NCBI GenBank assembly: GCA_963920765.1
Contig: OY987244.1
Span: 9,054,501 to 9,118,500 of the forward strand
Direction: 5' to 3'
Source: Ulota crispa
Lineage: Eukaryota; Streptophyta; Bryopsida; Orthotrichales; Orthotrichaceae
DNA length: 64,000 nt
The position numbers and the translations under genes were made by a program. Shown here in pieces: positions 1 to 11,472 of the stretch; the first letter of the stretch is position 1; every line of letters begins with the position of its first letter. The notes below the pieces were generated by a model. The model worked only from the letters and a program-made list of their open reading frames with translations, had not been told where the DNA came from and ran no database searches.

Positions 1-159
1 AACAATCTGCGAGCAGCTTATGTACGATTCTGCAACTGGCTACTGATTCATGGACTGTGCTCTTTTGTCGAGGTTGCTTTTTATGAAACTTTTGCAGAAA
101 GTTTCTCTAACTTGTGTGTCTTGTTTTTGCAGAATTTGAAAGCACTTCGCGGAGATTGA
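1..159 (+). CDS. possible C-terminal end of a gene entering from the left
   Basis: Frame 1 is open from the first base to a TGA at 157-159 (52 codons, no start), ending ...LKALRGD. A good splice acceptor (pyrimidine-rich tract then TTTTTGCAG) lies at about 122-132, so only the last 8 codons may be exon and the rest intron. The product is not recognised. The following 160-680 holds no open frame I can support and could be its 3' untranslated region. Confidence 0.25.
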   Translation, partial: NNLRAAYVRFCNWLLIHGLCSFVEVAFYETFAESFSNLCVLFLQNLKALRGD

Positions 160-684
160 GTTTTTCTTTCATACATTAATAATGTTCGTATTTCAAGCCC
201 TTGGCTTGATGTAATCAAACTGGACATCGATAGACCTGTCTCAAATTCTATATGGGGTTCAGCAACCCGGAAATGAAGCTCATAGTTGCTTCAAATGTAG
301 AAAAGTATGTGTTTTGTTCATACCCTTGAACATTTTGTCCTCCATGAGTAATTGCATCTCGGTGCTCATGCAGCTCGCAGGTTTATATTCAGGTGGGGGT
401 TATCTCGCACCCTGTTTTCTACATGAAACATGTAGAACAAGCCGAGAGGCTCTGTCCTGTAGCACTATGGCATGAACTTTAGTTTGTTTTAACTTTTTAT
501 TTGCTCGGTTTTTGAGTAAGACTCAAACTTCATCAGGGGTAGCTTCACTCGATGCAAAGCCTTTTTGCAAAGCCTCCTCCCTGCAGTCCAGAGCTAATAA
601 GGTAGAATAGGAGGGATTCTGTTCTGATCGAAGCGTAAAGCCCACCCCTCAGGCAGCTTTGAGCAGTTATCCAGGAGTACTAGG

Positions 685-805
685 AACCCCATATTCGATC
701 AATATGGAGTTACATCGGTTATATACGGAGTGTATCTGGACCAATGCAATGTGCAGATACACTCCATATATTATATGCAACTTCATATTGATCGAATATG
801 GGGTT
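685..805. repeat. long imperfect hairpin (foldback element or small-RNA precursor)
   Basis: The left arm starting AACCCCATATTCGATCAATA at 685 pairs with the right arm ending at 805 over about 53 bases. Both arms carry the inner block GGAGTGTATCTG next to a loop of about 15 bases. Mismatches are few and dispersed. TAGG occurs directly on both sides (681-684 and 806-809), which would fit a short target duplication of a miniature element. It lies 130 bp upstream of the tRNA gene and inside no convincing ORF. Confidence 0.7.
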
Positions 806-937
806 TAGGTCTTAATACAAGAGCTGAAGTGAACAGGGCTATGTTTATTCTTCTGGCTGTTGGAAATATCGAAGCATTGTGGGCAAAAAAGAGAAGATTC
901 TGGAACATGAAGTTTAGGTGCTTTTCGAGGTCTTCCT

Positions 938-1019
938 GTGCTCATGCCGGAGTGGTTATCGGGCATGACTAGAAATCATGTGGGCTTTGCCCGCGCAGGT
1001 TCGAATCCTGCTGAGCACG
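938..1019 (+). tRNA. tRNA-Ser (anticodon AGA)
   Basis: This is a complete 82-base class II tRNA. The acceptor stem GTGCTCA (938-944) pairs with TGAGCAC (1012-1018), with discriminator G at 1019. The anticodon stem CATGA/TCATG (964-968 and 976-980) encloses loop CTAGAAA with anticodon AGA at 971-973, decoding UCU. The extended variable arm typical of tRNA-Ser and the T arm follow. The internal promoter is present: A box TGCCGGAGTGG (945-955) and B box GGTTCGAATCC (998-1008). There is no intron, and CCA is not encoded, as expected in eukaryotes. Confidence 0.97.
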
Positions 1020-1048
1020 TCCTGACTATTGCTTGTATCATCAATGGG

Positions 1049-1068
1049 TTTTTATTTAATTTTTTTTT
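1049..1068 (+). terminator. RNA polymerase III terminator of the tRNA gene
   Basis: T-runs at 1049-1053 and 1060-1068 begin 30 bases downstream of the tRNA 3' end. Runs of four or more T on the sense strand end Pol III transcription; the first would be used, leaving a trailer of about 30 bases. Confidence 0.7.
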
Positions 1069-1069
1069 C

Positions 1070-1926
1070 CAGTTTTTTGGAAGAGACAGGTACGGGAAGC
1101 AACTGTGCTACGTTTGTATGCTGGTTGTTTGCATTAAATATAATTTAGATGTTCATTTCTAAGTACAATTGTCGTTAAAATTAACTCAAAACATCATATA
1201 ACAACATTCTCATATAGAGTATACTCATCATTATCATATTGTATACAAATTCTAGTAACATTATAGAGTACGTACGACAGTGCGTGCTGTTTGAACTCAG
1301 TGCACCCATCTCTTATGGTTTTGGTGCCAACACCGTATGTGATATAGAGAAGGTAACGTTATAGAGATTTGGGAGTGTCAAGTTCTCGCTGTTTGTGGCC
1401 AAATTGAGGACCAGCATGGGCACTCAATGTCAAGGAATCTGTAAGAAAATTGAGTGTCTATGCAGGTATCAATGTAACTCAAGTCGGTAACAACACTCCT
1501 AAATGTGCTAAATGTGCTAAATTTTCCAATTTAATACGAAGAATCCCCTCGTTTTTATAGCAACAAAAAGCTCTCTGATAGAAGTTTAATTTGCTAGATT
1601 TTGCCTCAGTTAAAGAATTGCAGAAGATGCTGAGGTTACATACAAGGCCTTGAGAACGACATGTGTTCTACACAACCAAGCAGGAGAAGTGTCGATCTAC
1701 ATTACATGAAAGCAGCGACTCTACCAGAGGCTCTTTTTTGCACTCCAGCTTGTTTACCTAATAAGGCACCTGTTCAAACTTTCTCAGGGTAGCTTAATCC
1801 CCTCCTCCTCCCTGCTAAAAAACTCTGTGCATGATCCGCAGTCTCTTCCTCTAACAAAAACACAAAAAAAGAATACAAAATGGAGCAAGACGTGAGTGCC
1901 GGAGTGGCGCTACATGCAGATGAGCG
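1070..1926. other. intergenic, no gene seen
   Basis: No supported coding frame, RNA or repeat was found. The part next to 1926 is likely the 3' untranslated region of the minus-strand LEA gene; the rest is an unremarkable spacer between the tRNA and that gene. Confidence 0.5.
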
Positions 1927-3179
1927 TTACTTGGGGTTGGCGCGATCCATGTCGGGGAGCTCCTCCATGGACGTCCACCAGCGCTTGTCTTCCAGAGACG
2001 CCGTGGTGTCGGAGCGGACGCGCACGACGCGCGGCGCGGACTTCGTGACGTCCGCGGTCGTGGTCAGTTGCCCCTCCTTGCCTTCTGGTACCCATGTCCC
2101 CGTCGCCGGATCCGGTCGCCACCACTGCTGCCTCGGCGACGACGTTTGCGGCGCCACATGCACCTTGGCCTCCACCTCCACCGCAGTGCTGACGCTAGCC
2201 ACACCCACGTTGGGCTCCTTGGCTATTATTGCTTTCTTCTCCTGCCGCTTGGCTGCGGTGCTGCTACTACTCCCGCACATGATGTCGACGCCTGTGACCA
2301 TTCCCCTCGCTCCCCCATCCCTGCAAGCCATCCCCCCCAACGTCACAAACTAGCCCCATGCACACAACTGCCCTAACTTTCCAGTCCAAACGCTCACCCT
2401 CTAGTGTTCGCGTCTTTGCAAGCTTTTCAATAATTCTCCATGGAAGTGCAAGAAGGCTTGATATTCGGATAAGTTTTAAGGGCGTTTGGATTTAGGGTGT
2501 GATCGAGGACCTTGCAGATGGTTCAACTAGGAGGTCGGATAGGTGAATCTGGCACTCTGCTCTTTATCTACATAGGTTCAGTCGCTCAAGGGAACTGGAT
2601 TCGCAAGTGCTTAAATATGGCTATGTTCTATTAAAAGTGGCAACAAAACGATGCTAAGATTTTGGGAAACTGGAAGGAGTATTGGAGAGGAAAACAGAAA
2701 AACAACAATGCATTAATACTTAATCCATCTTGCACTTTATCCCATCTTCGCAAACCTCATCAGCCGTCTCTTCTCCTTCTCAGTTTTCTCCAACCCATGT
2801 GAAAATTAAAATGAAAATGGGGCGAGAATGAAAGTAGCCATTTCAACGAGATCGACAAAGTAAGCTCAGAAACATACCTCATGCAGAATGCTGTCCATTG
2901 ATACAAAAATATTCAAAACAAACTAATCTTGAATACCACGCCTTCTTCTTGCTCTATAACATAATTATTATGTTTCCGTGAGCAACAACGATGCTTCAAG
3001 ATGGTTTTAACATTTCTTGTGATCGACATGTACTAGATAATGTTTGCAACTGGAAGGGAACGAACATACGTGAAAAGAGCAGCCGGCTTCCAGTCCCCCA
3101 CGGCAACATTCGTGGAGGCGAGCACACGGTTCACGAGTCCCGGCGCCTGCTGCAACTGCTTCAGCACCGCCCCCTTCAT
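1927..3179 (-). CDS. late embryogenesis abundant (LEA) protein, LEA_3/SAG21-like
   Basis: Two exons: 3179-3070 (ATG at 3179) and 2320-1927. The intron has GT at 3069 and AG at 2321, with matching phase 2. The 167-residue product begins MKGAVLKQL, has a low-complexity middle rich in Ala, Val, Ser and Lys, then a tryptophan motif WWRPDPATGTWVPEG (about 103-117), and ends with SLEDKRWWTSMEELPDMDR near the C-terminus. The W-x-PDP-x-TG-x-W/Y-x-PE motif is the hallmark of the LEA_3 (SAG21/Lea5) family, small hydrophilic stress proteins often sent to mitochondria or plastids. The downstream ATG at 2346 is not used if the intron is right, since it lies in the intron. Family assignment is moderate; subcellular site is not shown. 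Induction by abscisic acid or drying is inferred from the upstream ABRE. Confidence 0.78.
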
Positions 3180-3239
3180 TTTCGCCGCCGCAGTAGTAAT
3201 AGTACGAGATCAACAATCGATAAAAACCCCGGCTAAAAC

Positions 3240-3272
3240 CACTGCCACTGCTACTGCCACTGCCACTGCCAG
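3240..3272. repeat. short (CACTGC)n-like simple repeat
   Basis: Repeats of ACTGCC/ACTGCT run for about 33 bases just upstream of the LEA start codon, in its probable 5' leader. On the minus strand this reads as GGCAGT units. No function is evident. Confidence 0.6.
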
Positions 3273-3875
3273 AATCCATGACTCGGATTAAAGCAAACCT
3301 CTGTCAGTGCGTCATATCTCTTCGTCTTTTCTCAATCTTCAAACTTTCAAGTACGTCAATGACTCAAATTAGTCTCAAAATCAGTGGCATGTCATGATCT
3401 GCTTTTACCAATTCTTCCATCATCAGGAAACAGCAGTATGAGAAAATATACCTATGTTTGCTACGGTGTTGTAGAGTGGAGTGGAGTGGATCTTCGGGTT
3501 GCTGCAGGTGTCCGCAGGAAGGCTACGGTATCGTTACGCATGAGAGCGGGTCCGACTGATCAGTGAATGAAACAGTGCAACCTTTGGAAACGGTGTCAGT
3601 GTATATACTTGCATTCTGGCATGCAGCAGCTCACAATGGCTGTCTGTGATATGGATCACGCACTAGCTAGTGGCTACGCAATTGGTGCGTAAGTCTAGAG
3701 GATTGCGGGATGCGGTGCTGCCATCGTGAGTCACCGCTGCGGCGGTTCTTCTCGTCGCCGCCATCTTTGCCGGGACCGAGTCGCTGATTGGTATAGATCA
3801 GCTTCCGGTTCTCTAGCTTTGCGCACCCTCTCGTTGCCAGCTAGATTGTTCGACGTTGACGAGGATTAAGATTCT

Positions 3876-3883
3876 GCCACGTA
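3876..3883 (-). promoter_or_regulatory. ABRE-like element upstream of the LEA gene
   Basis: The minus strand reads TACGTGGC, the canonical abscisic-acid response element (ACGTGGC core, bound by bZIP factors of the ABI5/AREB class). It lies about 700 bp upstream of the LEA ATG in the correct direction. A TATA-like GTATATAC sits closer, at 3601-3608. That this site controls the gene is inference; a single ABRE usually needs a coupling element, and I did not identify one. Confidence 0.45.
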
Positions 3884-3899
3884 AACGTCGCCTTGATTC

Positions 3900-4845
3900 T
3901 AGAGAGAACCAGAGATTATTTTTGTTGGAATTTCAAAGCTCTAAACACCATATTCGTTGATTTGGGAAAAACAGGTGTCCCACTTTGTACTCCACCTTAA
4001 ACCCAAAAAGTTAACTTAAACCAAGGTTGAAGGTATTAGATTTACTTTGAACCATTAAGATTTTTTCTCTTGCAAATTTCTCCTCTCAAGTGAGGACACA
4101 TGTCAAAAAACGCTCAACTCAGTTTTAGGAGGCCTCCTAAAACTTTCAGATCAAAATTTGAAAATAACGCCTGGCAAAATTTTCAGCTAAATCTGATTTT
4201 TCCCTTCTGTTCAACACTATTCGGTGGTAATCTTTTGTGATTTCTACGGTGGTTTCAAAGTTGATAAGATTTCTTCTAGTTTTCTATATTTTCTACCAAA
4301 AGAGATTCTATGTTTGTGCACCTTGCTAGGTGCGCAAATTTTTGAAAAAAATTCTCATGAGAAAATAAAAATTTGACATTTTGCTTGAGGAAATTGCCAA
4401 ATGAACGTGAAATTTAGGAAAAATGGTTCTATATCTAGTATGGAATTGGGAATGTTGATTTTGAGAAAAATGGAATTTTCGTTTTGTATATGTTGTCATT
4501 GTTGTGTTGTATCTTCTTCGTGGATAGTCTTGAGAAGTGAGAATAAAAAAATATTTGCACAAAAAGGATTGTACTTATCTTGATACCAAAATTTATGGAT
4601 TCCATTTTCATGGAATTTTCTTTTGTTTATTGAATTTCACAAGCAACTCTCTTTAATGTTAAAACTTTTTGAGAAGTTTTTTGTGTTGTTTTAGGATTCG
4701 AAAATCCCTATTGGTCGAGACTGTCTCCCTACTGGTTGAGCTACATATTAACATGCACCTTAGAGTGCAAGCAACTGCATCAAGCATGGAAAGAAAAAAT
4801 GTATAGAATCAACCATATATGCACATTCATCCGCCATAAAGGTAG
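3900..4845. other. AT-rich intergenic, no gene seen
   Basis: No coding frame longer than about 80 codons and none with recognisable content. This stretch begins the AT-rich block that separates the LEA gene from DOHH. Confidence 0.5.
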
Positions 4846-4855
4846 TTAACCCATT

Positions 4856-5134
4856 AAACCTCATATTCAGGAAAATCGGAGATTGGGCACCTCCCAAAAT
4901 AATCAAAGGAGACATAAATTTTTTCAATTTCAGGTTAGTTTTGAAAGGTTTTATTGTAATTTAGGTCGGGTCGACCTAAATTGCAGTAAAACTTTCTAAT
5001 TTTAAATAAAATTTGAAAAGTTTTATGTCAATTCAGCTCATATCAAGTTGAATTGACATAAAATCTTTCCTCGACTTTCCTTTACATTATCTTCCATTTC
5101 AATGAAAAACTCCCATTTTGCTGAATATGAGGTT
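4856..5134. repeat. foldback element containing two hairpins
   Basis: Terminal inverted repeats AACCTCATATTCAG (about 4857-4870) and CTGAATATGAGGTT (5121-5134) enclose about 250 bases. Inside are two successive hairpins: 4945-4996, with arms near AATTTAGGTCG/CGACCTAAATT, and 5013-5068, with arms near TTTTATGTCAATTCA/TGAATTGACATAAAA. This looks like a miniature inverted-repeat element; no clear target duplication was found. A TTAACCC at 4846-4852 and a GGGTTAA at 5732-5738 might mark a larger TTAA-bounded element around it, but the termini match poorly. Confidence 0.6.
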
Positions 5135-5139
5135 ATCAA

Positions 5140-6940
5140 GGTCTGTGGTCAATTCTAGGGTGCGCAAGGCCTTTTTTTGTGTTTTGGAAAAACTCATACT
5201 AACAAAGAATATAAATGCGTACAGAAGATCCAACTATACAAGTGTACAGATGACAATCTCATGCATGGTTTATGGGTATGCATCGTTTTTTATGTTTGAT
5301 TTTGTTTGCAAGTTGGTTTAAACGTGCATGTATGCATTTTTGTACAAATATGGCGGTCTCTATGGTGGTGGATCATATTTCTTTATGGATTGTTCTTTCT
5401 TGTTGCTTAATGGACCACATGCCAATTCTTTAGGGTGATGATGGGTTTAGGGAAAACTTGGATTCTTGGGAACACATATAAGTACTTGATCGTTATTGAT
5501 TATGACCATCTTTCTACATTCATTCTTATATTTTGGCAGCCACTACTTCTTGAATTTTCCAATGCCCTAACCATGTGGCAACTCAGCTAAACTTGATTTT
5601 TGTTCAAAGCTATGGGATTCCTAATTGTCTACACCCATCCTCTTTGCTGCATCCTCAAATTCCTTAACATGCTCTCCCTACCAACTAAAAAGAGTCAAAA
5701 TCAAGCAAAAACTAGTCGATTAGACCTCAATGGGTTAATTTTTTGGAAACTAAATTCAAATTGTGGTTTCCTTAATATTTCTCTAGGAGAAGTTTTGCAA
5801 TTGTTTTGTTCATTTCTTCACCCAGTTTTTTTAGTGTAAGGAAGCCTATGTTGTATTAAAGCCAGATTTTGGCAAAAATTTGCTCAAATTTAATCTCCTA
5901 GCCTTAAGTAGCATGCCAATTTGAATAAAATGATTTGCCTTTCTTTTTCTTTTTCGTAAGACAAGTAGTGCTAAAATGGCAGAAATGAAGCCCCATATTC
6001 GTGCATTCATGTTTTTTGAATAAAAATTCTAAATTCTCCTATACACATTATACTATTTTCATCCAATATGGTGATTGCATCCAACATTCTATCAAAAAAG
6101 GGAGTTCAAATGGCAAGGTAGTGTTCAATTCTTGACTCATTTGTATCTAGTTTGTATTCAATTAGAGCAATCAAGCACCATTTTGCCCAAAATAGGTATG
6201 AAATCAATCTCCATGGTAAATGTGGGTACATTGTGGAAAACCTCAATGCATTGATACTCTCCAAATTCTCCAATTCACTGCATCAAAGGAAGATGGACAT
6301 TGGTTTAGATGATTATGGAAACAAGCCTTTAAGAATACACTTTTATTGACTTTTATGTCCCCAATTGGTCCAAAATAATCACTTCCATAACCATGAAATA
6401 AGATCATTTCATAAGCTTCATATGAATAGCACTATCTATTGACAGAAGAAGGAATCATGTTACACATTTCACTAATGAAATATAGAAATCACATTTACCT
6501 TCAAAGAAAGTTCTAATAGCCTATCAGAAAAAATATGAGCCCTTCACAAGGCCCCTAAGAACCCCTTTTAAGGGATCTCCTTAACTGTTTTAATTTGTAC
6601 TTTGGGATAACAAAAACTCCTTACTGCCTTTTACTACAGTCATGGCTCACATTGGCATGTCCAATTTTCATTGAGCATCACAATTACATGTACATATTAC
6701 CATAGTCCTTTTTCTCTATATTAAAATCTTCAACCTAGTACCTGTGAGCAGTGTGCAAGGAGATTTTGATCTCCTTCGGCAAAAACCGACATTTCTCATT
6801 TTCATCTAGTTTTTTAGGTGGATGCATTGGCTATTCCCTATATACTTACACCAAGCGCTAAGTTCTTTATGTGGATCAAGCATTTGAGTTTTGAACAATC
6901 AAAAGATATGCACAAAATCTTGTGCATTGAAAACATTTAT
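5140..6940. other. AT-rich intergenic, no gene seen
   Basis: Open frames at 5600-5839 and 6152-6349 contain no domain I can name and lack a splice or codon context that would support them. Probably degraded repeat DNA. Confidence 0.45.
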
Positions 6941-6989
6941 TTTTCACTAGTATAGGCACTCGTCGATTTGGCAAAACGCAAAAAAATTT

Positions 6990-7495
6990 TAGGCCCAATT
7001 ACGTAAAACATTTCCCTTGCAAGAAAATAATTCTTACTTTTTATCTATGCACTTCAATTCTAAACTTTACGCATGCAATAAAATATTTAACTTTACTTAC
7101 AAAATATTCTATTGCAATAAAGCATTTTCTATTCTATACCCAGAGAGTTTTTTACCCATGTAGTAAAGTGAATATCACTGTTTTCTCATGCAAGAAAAAT
7201 ATTATTTATTTTTTACTTACATATTTTTTTGCCCAAGTAGTAATTATCCACAATTTTTTATATAAATATATTATTTTACCCACGCAGTTTTGTTACATTT
7301 TTTATTATTACCCATGCATTGTTTTACATGTATCGTTTTTTACCTATACATTTTTTTCTCACGCATCTACACAAATTTTTACCTATGCAAGTTTTTTACC
7401 CACACAAGTTTTTAATCTAGCCTATGTACATTTTACCCGCGCAAGTTTATTTACCCACACAAGTTTATTTACCCGTGCAATAAAATGATCACGGT
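6990..7495. repeat. degenerate minisatellite, ACCCAYGCAAGTTTTT-like units
   Basis: Variants of acccatgcaagtttt recur every 17-30 bases: acccatgtag, ctcatgcaag, gcccaagtag, acccacgcag, acccatgcat, acctatgcaag, acccacacaag, acccgcgcaag, acccgtgcaa. The clearest copies lie at 7380-7485. The open frame 7168-7488 is a by-product of this repeat, reading as Phe-Thr-His-Ala repeats, and is not a gene. Confidence 0.65.
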
Positions 7496-7499
7496 AAAA

Positions 7500-8604
7500 G
7501 GATCGCCAGATTGATAAATTGTATTCTGTTATTATAGAGAGGTACACCCACATAACTGTTTATAAATTTTTTAGTTTTTTTTAGCATGATTGATCTCCAA
7601 ACTTCCTTTTAATCATTTTATGATTCAAAAATTAGAAGATAAAAAACAACCCTTCAACAATAACCTGAAAAAAAATCGATGAATTGTCTTAAAAAATGAT
7701 TAATGTTAGAACCAAGCATTTTGACTGTAAATTTTAAAAAATCTTACAAAAACCATTGATGTTAATTCTATAATCAAAAGGAATTTTGAACTGTGTGTTT
7801 CAAGTTGTATTGATAAATATTAGTGAGGCATGTATGTAAGCTTATGGGTCATAGTTTACAACTCTCATTTGAAGTCATCATTTAATTATAATTTTTAATT
7901 GCACTTTATAACTCATCATTCTCTTTCCCTTCTTTACAGGAGATAAAATAAGACTCTCGGACAGAGTAAATGAAAGATGAGTCTCAGAATAAATAATCAT
8001 CGGCGCATTCAGAGTTTACATAGTACAAACGCCACTAGAAAGATAATCATACAACAGCTCTAAAACCCCCGCTAAAATAAACTGCAACTACTAATCCCAG
8101 TCCTTGAATTTACAATGGTCGCCAAAAAAATGCATTGCAGATCGAATCGTCACTAATGCTGCGCTACACTATTGAACCGCCCTCTAATTCGCCCATTAGT
8201 TTGCTTTCAGACATCACTGGCCAAGTTTGCCAAATCTTCTACATCAACCCTTAAGCATTTTCGTAATATCTTTCTGTACTATGTATGTTGAACCAAGCAA
8301 GCTCGATGGTTTAAAAAATAATAAAAATATAAGATACAGTTATCTTGCGACACGTAGGTGTCAAAAGGTGTCAGGCGTCATCTATGCTGCTGAATCCAAT
8401 CGTAGCTGCACATTTTCCAATTAAGGATGTAAGCGAGCTCTTAACCGAATATGATATACACATTTCTTGAGAAGTTCAATTCACGTCAGTGAGCAATGGA
8501 TAGATGGATCAATCATATTACTAGGCTCTCATGCTTTATCGAAGGTTCTCTCATCGCATATCCCAGGAGACAGGAAAAAAATATCCATTTCATGGCAGAT
8601 GAGC
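7500..8604. other. AT-rich spacer downstream of DOHH
   Basis: No gene recognised. The segment next to 8604 would hold the DOHH 3' untranslated region, or a last small exon if the gene splices once more. Confidence 0.45.
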
Positions 8605-11472
8605 TTACCATATCAAAATATTATTTAGCTTGGGAATTATCAACTCCCTCACACTCAGGATTGGACAACCAACCTCAAACGGTTTGCCTTGTTGCTCCAA
8701 CTCTAGCATGTGAAGCGCCACTTCGCAGCTTTCTGCCACAATCGGTTCAGAATCGTTCGAGAATACCCGAAGCAGCTCCACACTTCGTTCATCTGCCCAG
8801 TCCAATTATCCTTCAGTTTACATACACCAACTAGACATTGACAATATGTGAACTTCACATTCTATACGAACTTCGTGCATTTCTGACATTCTAAGCAAGG
8901 ATTTCTCGAAGTACTTAACCTGAATGCCGTGAGGGTTTGGCACTAGTTCCAACATCCTCACAACTGAAACGGTTCAAACAGGCAGTTATACAGTATCTCA
9001 GCATCTAAAGCGGGAAGACGAGTGGGCTTGATCTTAAGCCAAACCTAGCTTACGGCACAACAGACTCAACTGAAAATCTTCAACTGCACCTTGGGCCGAC
9101 AAAAATTAGTCTCTTGTATAGGTGACCCAGGAAAAAAGCCATAGATGATCCTAGAACTTCGAGCAAGGATCAAGATTCAATAAAAAATACTGCATTCAAG
9201 TTTCAATTAGAGTGGACAAAGAAAATATGAAGTTAAGAACATAGCAATACCGGCAATGGAGCCGAGAGCTTCAGCAGCTTCGTGTCGAACCATTGGATGC
9301 TCGGTGACATCCTTCAATGTATTTACTACTGCATCCGTTGAAGCTTTGTCCTGAAGCTGTCCTAAAACATACGCCACCTACAAAACCCAGAGGTGTTGCG
9401 AGCAATGCCTAAGCCAGTGTGGCTGGACAAAGAAGCTTAAGTTTGTTTCTCTGGCAGCTCAAACGACATAGAAAATCATCCGGTGAAAGGAAAAGTTCAA
9501 AATTTATGCGTACCTCATGCTTCAAAAGAGCACTTTCACATTGCAAGGAGGCAATAATGGCAGCTACGGCTTCAGTACCACCGCGATTACGGAGACCGAA
9601 TAAGGCGGCATACCGCTCGTGCAATGGCTCCTTCTCGTCAAGCAGCTTTTTCCTTCACAACCGCAAAGCAAACCAAAAAGAAAAAAACCATGAGGCCGCA
9701 TCATTCATCATCTTCTCTATATTGGGAAATTTTAATCTTTCTTAATCTATCACCCAGAATTAGATCATCACTCAACAAAAAATCAAGCCACGACAGAATC
9801 TCTTAAGTTCACGATAGACCAACATCATACATAACTGAGGGTAAGAGAACAACCAACACCTTTCTTCCTTCCATGTATGACCCCTAATGACATGCTTGAG
9901 GTACCTAGTGTCAAGTCCTAAAATACTTGAAACTTTGTTATCTCATATATTATTAGAATGCCATCTAGGAGCCATGAGAGAGCCAACTCTTCATGTTTCA
10001 TCTTGTAATGTTATGAGACTTCTGAAAATCCAATACTTGAACAAAACAAAGTGAAATAAACAAAATAAGATTTTTGCGAAATCAGGGTGTGTCAATTATC
10101 TAAAGCTTGTTACTCTGCCTTGTGCAATCTAAAGTGGCCCTTATTCGTGAAAGCAGCAATAGTTCACAGCTTGAAAAGCTGACCATATTGAGATTCCATG
10201 TAAACCAAATAAATTCCATACGTGATATACTTGGTTCTCACATGTTGGGGAATTATGAAATAAGAAGAAATAAATGTTGTCTAGCCAAATTCAATTCTAA
10301 AGAAAGTCACACTACCAAGATGATTAATAAATTGGAAAAACAAATTACCTCATCTCAGCAACTGAGGATAACGAGGAGGCTGCGACAGCAGGATCCACTG
10401 TGCAAAAGGGTGAATCTTCCAGATCCTCGGCTTGGACTTGTTCGATGCGATGCAAGGCTAGGTCGCAAGTTTCCCGCACTTCTGGCGCAGGATCATTGAC
10501 AAGAGCCATTTGTAACAACTCCAAACATTCCGGTGTACCAATCGCACCGAGAGCCTCCGCTGCCTGCCAATGATTTGAATGTTCTATTATTCGACTTGCC
10601 ACATATCATTATCAACGAGTCAATCTTTCAGCCAACCAATTTCGCCACACAGCACGAATGACCTGCAAATCTTCGCAAGAACTGAGGTAGAAGATAATAA
10701 AATCATAAGGACCTGACCTCGTCTCGTTCACTATCCTCTGTCACCAACAGGAGTTCATCTATTCGTACATTCGGCTGAACTAATTAGGTAGTAACGAAAG
10801 CACAACTTGGAAACTGATCGCCGAATGAAAACAGGTTTGTCTAATATCCAGTAGATAGTGATCTACAACACACGAAGTGAAAAAAGAATCGATCTCCAAA
10901 GATTCGGCTTTTGTACCCAAGGTCATCTCTCTCCATAGCTCGACACTAAATTACACGGTCACATATTGGTTATAATGCTTAAAAGCGACGCAAATGTTAT
11001 CCCTTCATGAACTTATGCCTAATCCCAAAAGAACCCGAACTTCATCGTGTCGGATTTGCAAATCTCTCAATAAACAAAGCCACTCACCTTTTGATTCCAA
11101 TCCCGATAATGACAGCCATTGTACCTCATGACGGACAATGGGATGGAACTCCTTAACGCCCTGCAAGGTGGTACGCAGAGCAGGAATCGACTCGGGGTCT
11201 TGCATTTGACCGAGCGAGAACGCCACCTCGTGCGCCAGCAAGCTCGACTTGTCAGACAGGGCCGCACAGAGCGCCTGTCGCGAGCCCGCGCCCTTCCGAT
11301 TCCGCAACGACAGGATGGCGCGCCACCGCAGCGCGACGTGCATCGAGGTATCCAGCAAGCAGCGCCGCAGGAACGACACCATGTCCACGTCCGATACGTC
11401 GCTGACAGGCGCTCCGCTCGACAACAGTGTTGTCGGCGGAGGTTGCATCACTACTGACGAGGCGGCCGCCAT
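8605..11472 (-). CDS. DOHH: deoxyhypusine hydroxylase
   Basis: Five exons with GT-AG borders and matching phases: 11472-11125, 10563-10349, 9652-9514, 9377-9251, 8792-8605. The product is about 338 residues; the family is usually about 300. It is an all-helical HEAT-repeat dyad that hydroxylates deoxyhypusine on eIF5A, the last step of hypusine formation, with a di-iron centre. The four His-Glu iron-binding motifs are all present: HEVAF (81-82), RHEAAEA (115-116), KHEVAY (233-234) and RHEAAEA (266-267). The two halves repeat the pattern LGQxQD...[10 protein letters not shown]. The N-terminus carries about 30 extra residues compared with animal enzymes. The C-terminus after GKPFE (residues near 312) does not look conserved. 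A GT directly follows that codon, so a further exon downstream may replace the last 25 residues; the terminal exon is therefore uncertain, the rest secure. Confidence 0.93.

Noticed and set aside
2068..2376. Plus-strand frames of 102 and 157 codons opposite the LEA gene
   Set aside because: They are antisense shadows of the LEA exon, whose WWRPDP motif and splice structure are convincing.
4846..5738. TTAACCCATT ... AATGGGTTAA as a further TTAA element
   Set aside because: Apart from the first six bases after TTAA the two ends do not match convincingly; kept only as a remark under the foldback.
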